Shown here: in pieces, positions 26,464-32,149 of the stretch
Layout: every line of letters begins with the position of its first letter
How positions within the stretch are numbered: the first letter of the stretch is position 1
Source of the DNA: Xanthomonas bromi
GTDB taxonomy: Bacteria > Pseudomonadota > Gammaproteobacteria > Xanthomonadales > Xanthomonadaceae
Length of the DNA: 32,149 nt
Direction of reading: 5' to 3'
Assembly: GCF_900092025.1 (NCBI RefSeq)
Contig: NZ_FLTX01000045.1
Location: forward strand, 1 to 32,149
The notes under the pieces: generated by a model
Databases searched by the model: none
The model's input: only the letters and a program-made list of their open reading frames with translations
Told to the model about the DNA's origin: nothing
Made by a program: the position numbers and the translations under genes

Positions 26464-29400
26464 GCGACCTCTCCTGCGCGGATGCGCCATAACGCGAACG
26501 GTCGCGTTGCCTCTAGACGGATGTGTTGGTGTTTCCCGTGCCACTCGAAGCGATGCCCATCCCACAGATCGTCCACGGCAACGGTGGCGTAATCGGGCAG
26601 GCCCAGCTCCCACAACGGGATTTCGATATCGGCGTCCTGCCCGGCATGCGGGTCCAGATTGATGGCCACCAGCACCATGCTGCGGCTACGCGACAGGTAA
26701 CCGGCATCCAGGAATTTGCCGAAGTACAGCACCTGGTCGTTATGCGCCTGGTAGAAGCGCGTGCCCAGATGCGACTGCAACTCCGGGTGCATGCGCCGCA
26801 GCTGATTGAAGCGGGTGATCTCGTCGACGATATCGCCGGGCGCGCGCTCGGGCCAGGCGCGCAGCTGGAATTTCTCCGAGTCCAGATACTCTTCCTTGCC
26901 TGGCGCCAGCGGCGTGGCTTCGCACAGTTCGAAGCCCTGATACATGCCCCACAGGCCCGACAACGTCGTTGCCAGTGCAGCACGGATCAGGTGCCCGTTG
27001 CGCCCGCCGGTTTGCAGGAACAGCGGGTTGATGTCCGGCGTATTGACGAAAAAGTGCGGGCGGAAGCACTCGCGCGGCACGCCTTCGTTCAATTCCTCCA
27101 CGTACTCCTGCAGTTCGTGCTTATGGTTGCGCCAGGTGAAATAGGTGTACGACTGCGAGAAGCCACACTTGGCCAGGCGATACATCATCTTCGGCCGAGT
27201 GAAGGCTTCGGACAGGAACACCACATCGGGCCGCCGCCCGCGCACATCGGCAATCAACCACTCCCAGAACGGGAACGGCTTGGTATGTGGATTGTCGACG
27301 CGAAACAGCGTGACGCCTTCGTTGACCCAGAACAGCACCGCATCGCGCAGCGTGTTCCACAGGTCCGGCACTGCGCCACTGGCGTAGAAATCGACGTTGA
27401 CGATGTCCTGGTATTTCTTCGGCGGATTTTCCGCGTACGGGATGGAGCCATCCGCGCGCCAGGTAAACCAGTCCTTGTGCTCTTTCAGCCATGGGTGGTC
27501 CGGCGCGCACTGGATCGCGAAATCCAGCGCCACTTCCAGGCCCTGGCCACGTGCGGCCTGTATCAACCGGCGGAAACCGGCCAGCCCGCCAAGTTCGGCG
27601 TGCACTTCGGTATGGCCGCCCTCGGTTGCGCCGATCGCGTACGGGCTTCCCGGCTCACCTTCCACCGCCGTGACCGAATTATTGCGGCCCTTGCGGTTGT
27701 TCAAGCCAATCGGGTGGATCGGCGGCATGTACAACACGTCGAAGTTCATCGCGCGGATATGCGGCAACCGCTCGATGACGTCATCGAACGTGCCATGTCG
27801 GTTGACATCGCCGCTCTGCGAACGCGGAAACAACTCGTACCAGCTGGCGAAGTGGGCTGCGCGGCGTTCCGACTCGACCCGGAAGGTGACCGGATATTCC
27901 GAACGGAACGGCTTGTCGTCGGCCAGCGCCATCGCCTGCGCGGTGTCCGGCTCCAGCACGATGGCCAACTGTTGCAAAGGTTCGCTCTGCGCACCGATAC
28001 GCGTGAGCACTGCCTGCAAGCGCTCGGACAGCGCGCCATCGCTGCGTGCCTGTGCGGCTTGCACGACCGCCACCGCTTCCTGCACGTCCACCGGCAGCAC
28101 CGTGTTGGCGGCGCGCTTTTTTTCCAGGTCCGCATGCAAGGTGGCGAAGACATCGCGCCATGCTTCCACGCGGAATTCATAGGTGCCGATGCGCTCCAAC
28201 GGGAACTCGGCACGCCAGCGGTCGTTGGCCAGCGCACGCATCGGCGCGCTCGCCCAGGTCTTGGCATCGGCCGGACGCCACAGCACCGCGACCGAGATGC
28301 GGTCGTGCCCATCGCAAAATGCATCAGCTTCGACGCAGATGCGGTCGCCCACAGTGCGCTTGACCGGGAAGCGGCCGTTATCCACCGACGGCGTGACCGA
28401 CTCGATGCACACCCGCGGCCAGGCGCCTGCCGTCTGCGCACGCGGGCGCATGCGCGGCACCGCCAGCACATGGCGCGCCGGCACGCTGCGATACACGCGC
28501 ACCTCGCCAGGCTCGAGCGCCTCCAGCGTGGCGCCGGACAGGCTGCGGCCGTCTTCGGCCACCAAGGCCTCGGCATCGCCGAGCAACCGCAACAGATCGG
28601 AGGCCGGCACCGGCACCACGTGGCGCGTGTCGCCATTGATCAATAGCAAGGACGGCAACCCGCCCAGCGGCTCGACCGCGACCGCGGTGAGCCCGGTGGA
28701 CTCACGCAGCAAAGGGCGCAGCCGCAGGCCGGCAAGGCTTGGCGGGGCGCCGTCAGTTGCGCGGAGCGACAGTGGCAAGGCATCCAGATGCGCATCGTCC
28801 AGCAACCAGGCACCGCCCAAGGCCCGTGCCAGTTGCCAGTGCTGCTCGGGCGAGGCCGCCCGCTGGCCGTCGGGCGCATCGAGCACCGCAACAACCTGCG
28901 AGGCCAACGCACGCAGCGCCGTGTCTTCATCGAAGAACCAGCTGCCGCGACCATCCCACCAGGCGAGCGAGGAGAACGCCGCATCGAACCCGGCGCCGGC
29001 CAGTTGCTGCAATGCCTCCAGTCCCAGACCAGGCGTCCACGCTGCAAATACCACCTCCGGCGCCTGGGCATGCACGCACGCGATCAACTCGCGCCAGCGC
29101 TGCACCGGCACCTGCTGGGGCTGCAAGAGACGGAAGCCGTCCACGCCTTGGTCGGCCCACTCCAGCAAGCGCGCGCTCCACCACGCCACCAGCGCCGCAC
29201 CTTCCTGCGCATAGGCAAAGCGTGCCTCGGCCACGTCCGGCGTGGCACGCGGTTGGCGCGGATCCGGCACCGCCGCGCTGCGCGCGCGGAACCACTGCGG
29301 GTTGTCGCGCACCACCGCACTGGCCCCGCCCACTTCGTCCAGCCGCACATCGACCAACAGCTTCACGCCCGCGCGGCGCGCCGCCTGCACGGCCGCTTGC

Positions 29401-29576
29401 AGGCGCTCCGTCTGCGTCGCCGCGTCGGCCGATGGCTCGACCAAACGCCCTTCCGCATCGCGCTCGAACGGTGCCGCCATCACTACGTAATCGCAGCCAG
29501 CCTCACGTGCAGCCACACAGCGCTGCTCCAGCCCGGTAGACGTTTCGGTTACTTCGTTGAGAACACAGATCCGCAT
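26460..29576 (-). CDS. glgE: Alpha-1,4-glucan:maltose-1-phosphate maltosyltransferase with a long N-terminal extension
   Basis: A 1038-residue protein that extends alpha-1,4-glucan from maltose-1-phosphate. The GlgE part begins near residue 395 ([20 protein letters not shown], the GlgE N-domain) and carries D761 in [17 protein letters not shown] and E790 in [15 protein letters not shown]. Their 29-residue spacing equals that of the Streptomyces enzyme (D394/E423). The first 370 residues look like a degenerate GH13 barrel: a GFRLLQ segment stands where GFRLDA would be (L151 for the nucleophile Asp), and an FAAWTPG segment lacks the acid Glu. The ATG at 29576 has a GAGGGGGG site; an in-frame GTG at 29597 is possible. 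It is the first gene of the operon. Confidence 0.96.
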   Translation of the reverse strand: MRICVLNEVTETSTGLEQRCVAAREAGCDYVVMAAPFERDAEGRLVEPSADAATQTERLQAAVQAARRAGVKLLVDVRLDEVGGASAVVRDNPQWFRARSAAVPDPRQPRATPDVAEARFAYAQEGAALVAWWSARLLEWADQGVDGFRLLQPQQVPVQRWRELIACVHAQAPEVVFAAWTPGLGLEALQQLAGAGFDAAFSSLAWWDGRGSWFFDEDTALRALASQVVAVLDAPDGQRAASPEQHWQLARALGGAWLLDDAHLDALPLSLRATDGAPPSLAGLRLRPLLRESTGLTAVAVEPLGGLPSLLLINGDTRHVVPVPASDLLRLLGDAEALVAEDGRSLSGATLEALEPGEVRVYRSVPARHVLAVPRMRPRAQTAGAWPRVCIESVTPSVDNGRFPVKRTVGDRICVEADAFCDGHDRISVAVLWRPADAKTWASAPMRALANDRWRAEFPLERIGTYEFRVEAWRDVFATLHADLEKKRAANTVLPVDVQEAVAVVQAAQARSDGALSERLQAVLTRIGAQSEPLQQLAIVLEPDTAQAMALADDKPFRSEYPVTFRVESERRAAHFASWYELFPRSQSGDVNRHGTFDDVIERLPHIRAMNFDVLYMPPIHPIGLNNRKGRNNSVTAVEGEPGSPYAIGATEGGHTEVHAELGGLAGFRRLIQAARGQGLEVALDFAIQCAPDHPWLKEHKDWFTWRADGSIPYAENPPKKYQDIVNVDFYASGAVPDLWNTLRDAVLFWVNEGVTLFRVDNPHTKPFPFWEWLIADVRGRRPDVVFLSEAFTRPKMMYRLAKCGFSQSYTYFTWRNHKHELQEYVEELNEGVPRECFRPHFFVNTPDINPLFLQTGGRNGHLIRAALATTLSGLWGMYQGFELCEATPLAPGKEEYLDSEKFQLRAWPERAPGDIVDEITRFNQLRRMHPELQSHLGTRFYQAHNDQVLYFGKFLDAGYLSRSRSMVLVAINLDPHAGQDADIEIPLWELGLPDYATVAVDDLWDGHRFEWHGKHQHIRLEATRPFALWRIRAGEVA

Positions 29577-30000
29577 GGCGCCCCCCTCAGCAGACAACGG
29601 CGCGCAGACGCACCGTCACGACGGAAGCCAGCGTAGGCATGCCCTCTGGCATCGTCGCGAGTCCCTGCCCGCAACACGCCACACCACCGCCTACACGCAC
29701 CGAACCTTGCCGTATTGACGCTTGCCGGCACGACGCCCAACCGCCCCTGCCACCCGTGACTGCACTCATGCGCAACTCCGCAACGATTCTTGACCCGTGC
29801 AGTCAAACACTCCCACTGCGAATTTCATGTGTCGGTGGAATTGACGAAAATCAAACAAGCGCGGCTTTGGTGGTATATGCCATCGCACCAGGCAGTCGCT
29901 CGCGCGATTTGGATGCACGCCTTATGACAAGCGCCATGGTAGGCAGTCGGAGCGGACGCTTCATGGGTGCGACCTACTCGATATAACTTGGACCAGCCAG
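29577..30000. other. Upstream region of glgE, gene-free
   Basis: More than 400 bp without a convincing gene. The part near 29815-29870 is AT-richer than the surroundings (GGAATTGACGAAAATCAAAC with a TTGA/TCAA dyad) and is a plausible site for the glgE promoter. The exact promoter cannot be read. The left end of the insertion-sequence remnant lies somewhere between about 29890 and 30030, since no clear terminal inverted repeat was found. Confidence 0.4.
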
Positions 30001-30046
30001 ACCTAGAACATTCGGCGACGCTCAGGCCCAAGGAGGCACGTCGCCA

Positions 30047-30318
30047 TTGAAGCAGTCGACGTTCACCGAAGAGCAGATCGCGTTTGCCCTGAAGCAGGCC
30101 GAGACCGGTACAAGGGTCGAGAATCTTTGCTTCAAGATGGGCATCAGCCAGGCCACGTTCTATGCGTGGCGCAAAAAGTTCGGTGGGCTGGGCGTTGCGT
30201 TGCCGAGCTGCGCCGGCTATGCCAGCTCGAGGAAGAGAACCGCAAGCTCAAGCAGCTGGTCGCCGATGTGAGCCTGGACACGGTCATGTTGCAGGACGTG
30301 CTGTCAAAAAAGTTCTGA
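30047..30318 (+). pseudogene. Broken IS3/IS51-type transposase OrfA
   Basis: OrfA supplies the helix-turn-helix and leucine-zipper part of an IS3-family transposase. The first part reads MKQSTFTEEQIAFALKQAE...GISQATFYAWRKKFGGLGV from a TTG start with AGGAGG upstream. The frame then shifts, and the normal sequence continues in another frame as ELRRLCQLEEENRKLKQLVAD...LQDVLSKKF to 30318. The cause is visible: GTTGC occurs twice in tandem at 30194-30203, and removing one copy restores one uninterrupted OrfA of about 88 residues. An A-rich slip site (CAAAAAAG) near the end is the usual place for programmed frameshifting into OrfB. Confidence 0.9.
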
Positions 30319-30815
30319 GACCCACGCAGCGCAAAACGCTCGTGGGCCATCTGGCGGACCGTTATCGCGTCGGAATTCGCAGGGCGTGCGAGGCCATCAA
30401 GCAAAGCCGTTCTGCGTTGTATTACCGGTCTCAGGACAATGAGGATGCGCCGCTGCTTCGACGGATCGAAGAGATCGCCGCGGCGCGTGTGCGCTATGGC
30501 TTTTGACGGATCTTCGTGCTGCTGCGCCGGGAGGGCTGGAAGGCCAATCACAAGCGTGTCTATCGGCTGTATTGCCAAGCGGGCCTCAATCTGACCAGCA
30601 AACGTCCGCGCCGCCACAATGCTGCAGCCCATCGCCTGGAGCGCACGGTGCTGACGGGTCCCAATCACGTCTGGAGCATGGATTTCGTGGCCGATGCATT
30701 ATTCGACGGGCGCCGCTTCCGGGCGCTGGCCATCGTGAACAACTTCACCAAGGAACGCTTGGCCATAGAAGTGAATCAGAACCTCAACAGCGAAGACGTG
30801 GACCTTTCCGAGTAG
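30309..30815 (+). pseudogene. Broken and truncated IS3/IS51-type transposase OrfB
   Basis: OrfB carries the catalytic integrase core. The part from LRPTQRKTLVGHLADRYRVGIRRAC to ARVRYGF is followed by an in-frame TGA at 30504-30506, where family members have arginine (CGA to TGA fits). The frame then continues with RRIFVLLRREGWKANHKRVYRLY and the first catalytic Asp in VWSMDFVADALFDG. The sequence stops at 30815, after EVNQNLNSEDV, so the second Asp and the Glu of the DDE triad are gone. With the OrfA lesion this is a dead element. Confidence 0.9.
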
Positions 30816-30829
30816 CGCTTTAAGATACA

Positions 30830-30859
30830 GCCAGCGAGGGGCTGAAACTCCTCGCTGGC
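30830..30859 (-). terminator. Hairpin downstream of the secreted-protein gene
   Basis: GCCAGCGAGG (30830-30839) and CCTCGCTGGC (30850-30859) pair perfectly over 10 bp with a 10-nt loop. On the minus strand it lies 151 bp past the stop of the gene at 31010-31882. There is no clean T-run. It could instead be part of the IS deletion junction. Confidence 0.4.
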
Positions 30860-30870
30860 GGAAACGTCTA

Positions 30871-30960
30871 TCAATATAAAACGGTTACAGAAGTATCTGT
30901 CGTGCGTACGTCATAATTGCATTGGGGAGTAAGCCCCGAGTGATCGGGTCCATATCGTTC
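30871..30960. repeat. Diverged repeat, copy 1 (downstream of the secreted-protein gene)
   Basis: Shares with 31961-32055, in the same orientation, ATCAAT, then TACAG, GTATCnGTCGTGCG, 11 nt, TGCATTG, and later GGTCCAT. The spacing between the two best blocks (11 nt) is identical in both copies, while intervening bases differ. It lies in the 194-bp gap 30816-31009, which has no gene. Confidence 0.6.
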
Positions 30961-31009
30961 CCAAGGTGGAGAAGTTAAGCGGCCCATATTTCGATCATAG
31001 ACGGCGATA

Positions 31010-31882
31010 TTACTGTAACGTCAGCATGCCTCCATCTGGCAACTCGTCGCAACTACTCACCTCGTAGACCTCCAAAGCTCCTCCTACGATCAAATCTGGA
31101 TCACCGTAAGGCACGCTCGTCAATCTTACGCTTTTGCCAGACGTGATATTTGTGGTGTCGATATTCCACTGATTGCAGGCGACACCGGGCGCACATGTGG
31201 AATAAGTATCACCCACGATTTGATCACCCGATTTCGCAGGAATAAAATCGCTGAAGTGCACGGTTCCATCTTTGCAACAATTCCAACTACTAAGATCCCA
31301 GGTATTAGATGCCGCCCGATACCCCAACACAGGCTGGAGTATCGTGTCGCCCTGCATGCCTGGGAAATAATAAATCGTTTGGTTAGAACGGATCCTTGGA
31401 TTCGGCGGAACCTTCCAACTTGCCACAATTCGACCAATCGGGCTGGACGTGTAGTAACCGCCATAGGCCAACCAACTTTGGGAAATGGTTGGGGGCCGCA
31501 CTCTCTGGCTCTGCGCCAACGAGGTATTTTCACTCGACCTTGCAATTTTTCCCTGCAGAGTTCGCCCATCGGGTCTGACACGCACGCCATCACGGGTAAA
31601 GTTGTCTTGTTTACAAACTTTCCGCCGCTCCAGCAAGCCAGTGACGCGTTGAATCCCGCCGTCGCTCGTGATGCGATCTCCCTGATGAATCTGTTGCACG
31701 CAGTCAGGAGAAAAGTAACCAAATGGGGTTATGACGTAGTCGGCAGGCACTTCAGCGGGCCGAGCACCAATACTTAGTTCATTTGCAAAAGCAGGACCAG
31801 TAAGCCCAGTCAATACAATGAGTGCAAGTCCGCTAGCAAATTTTCGAAAAATTAAACCGCAGCCATATATTCCGGATTTCAT
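31010..31882 (-). CDS. Secreted protein of unknown function, low-GC, cysteine-rich beta domain
   Basis: A 290-residue exported protein. Residues 1-34 are a signal peptide (hydrophobic core LALIVLTGLTG, AFA before the cut). The mature N-terminal part (35-130) has paired cysteines C61 and C90. Residues 134-275 look like one beta-sandwich domain with IVASWKVPP, TIYYFPGMQ, ILQPVLGY, SSWNCCKDG (C202, C203), GDQIVGDTY, CAPGVAC (C230, C236) and TTNITSGKSVRL. This style resembles secreted lectin-like or neprosin-like plant-tissue proteins, but I do not recognise a defined family and no catalytic residues can be named. The start has an AAGGA site. Base composition is clearly AT-richer than the rest of the window, and the gene sits beside an IS remnant, so acquisition is likely. 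Confidence 0.8.
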   Translation of the reverse strand: MKSGIYGCGLIFRKFASGLALIVLTGLTGPAFANELSIGARPAEVPADYVITPFGYFSPDCVQQIHQGDRITSDGGIQRVTGLLERRKVCKQDNFTRDGVRVRPDGRTLQGKIARSSENTSLAQSQRVRPPTISQSWLAYGGYYTSSPIGRIVASWKVPPNPRIRSNQTIYYFPGMQGDTILQPVLGYRAASNTWDLSSWNCCKDGTVHFSDFIPAKSGDQIVGDTYSTCAPGVACNQWNIDTTNITSGKSVRLTSVPYGDPDLIVGGALEVYEVSSCDELPDGGMLTLQ

Positions 31883-31891
31883 GAAAATTCC

Positions 31892-31930
31892 TTATATTAA
31901 GTATATTAACTTAAGTTGCAAATCTGCCAC
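31892..31930 (-). promoter_or_regulatory. AT-rich promoter region of the secreted-protein gene
   Basis: On the minus strand TTGCAA and TAATAT are 16 bp apart, and TATACT also lies in this stretch, directly upstream of the AAGGA ribosome site. Several -35/-10 pairings are possible, so only the region is called. Confidence 0.35.
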
Positions 31931-31960
31931 TTCCATGTTTTGCAGATCTGTCCCGTAAAC

Positions 31961-32055
31961 ATCAATCAGTAAAAACTGATACAGGTATCGGTCGTGCGCA
32001 CTGCGCAAGTGCATTGCATTGCGGCTTTATACTCGGTGTCGCAGGTCCATTACTT
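31961..32055. repeat. Diverged repeat, copy 2 (upstream of the secreted-protein gene)
   Basis: The same blocks as copy 1 at 30871-30960 occur in the same order and orientation. It also contains small dyads (CAGTaaaaACTG at 31968-31977, GCACTgcgcaAGTGC at 31998-32012). The rest of 31883-32149 is AT-rich and holds no gene. Because copy 1 lies just downstream of the gene, copy 2 could be the 3' flank of a further, related gene beyond the window edge. Confidence 0.6.
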
Positions 32056-32149
32056 TCTCACGCGGGGATGTCACACTACTAAAATGTATTTCATACAAAT
32101 AAATATTTTCATTAATTTTTAGCCGCGCCCTCGCTTAGATACCTGGCAC

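Larger units (their letters stand above)
30000..30815 (+). mobile_element. Remnant of an IS3-family (IS51-group) insertion sequence
   Basis: The extent is set by the coding remnants and the ribosome site; terminal inverted repeats and target duplications could not be identified. The right half is missing and ends in unrelated AT-richer sequence near 30805-30815. Such elements are common in Xanthomonas. It marks the border between the GC-rich glg operon and the low-GC region to the right. Confidence 0.75.

Noticed and set aside
29840..30000. Left terminal inverted repeat of the IS remnant
   Set aside because: No repeat could be matched because the right end is missing, so the boundary stays open.

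Overview
The window looks like chromosomal DNA from Xanthomonas or a very close relative. Most of it is GC-rich. Its intergenic palindromic repeats, its IS3/IS51-type insertion-sequence remnant and its mix of plant-polysaccharide and glycogen/trehalose genes all fit a plant-associated xanthomonad. This assignment rests on family recognition, not on a database search.

Left part (1-4430). The minus strand carries the first 612 codons of a TonB-dependent siderophore-type receptor, cut by the window edge, with a Fur-box-like site upstream. An Lrp/AsnC regulator (minus) and phenylalanine 4-hydroxylase phhA (plus) are divergent across a short spacer that holds a perfect 11-bp inverted repeat, a good operator candidate. 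A small DUF2442-type protein follows.

Middle part (4640-20710). This is an accessory carbohydrate island for pectin and uronate use. On the minus strand lie a CE12-like esterase with a C-terminal cupin, an RpiB/LacA/LacB-type isomerase, kduD, kduI, a LacI-family regulator, a secreted GH43 glycosidase, a three-gene TRAP uptake system (dctM, dctQ, dctP) and an FAH/hydratase-family enzyme. On the plus strand are two exported esterases with overlapping ends. An almost identical 21-bp motif with core GGTTAACCGGTGTCATTG lies upstream of kduI, upstream of the GH43 gene and between the hydratase and the esterases. It ties these units into one regulon, most simply that of the LacI regulator. A proposed order of events is: exported esterases and GH43 trim pectic or xylan side groups, the TRAP system imports uronates, and KduI (or the RpiB-like enzyme) and KduD lead towards 2-keto-3-deoxygluconate. 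The later kdgK/kdgA steps are not in the window. A Tat-exported aldo/keto reductase and a YfcE-type phosphodiesterase close the island.

Right part (20870-29600). A tight minus-strand operon, glgE > treS-mak > glgB, has ATGA overlaps at both junctions and ends in a 14-bp perfect hairpin. It gives the trehalose > maltose > maltose-1-phosphate > branched alpha-glucan route. GlgE has about 370 extra N-terminal residues that look like a catalytically dead GH13 domain.

Far right (29600-32149). Composition changes here. An IS3/IS51-type element is broken by a 5-bp tandem duplication, a nonsense codon and loss of its 3' half. Next to it is an AT-richer gene for a secreted protein of unknown function, flanked by diverged copies of one noncoding sequence. 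This looks like acquired or rearranged DNA.
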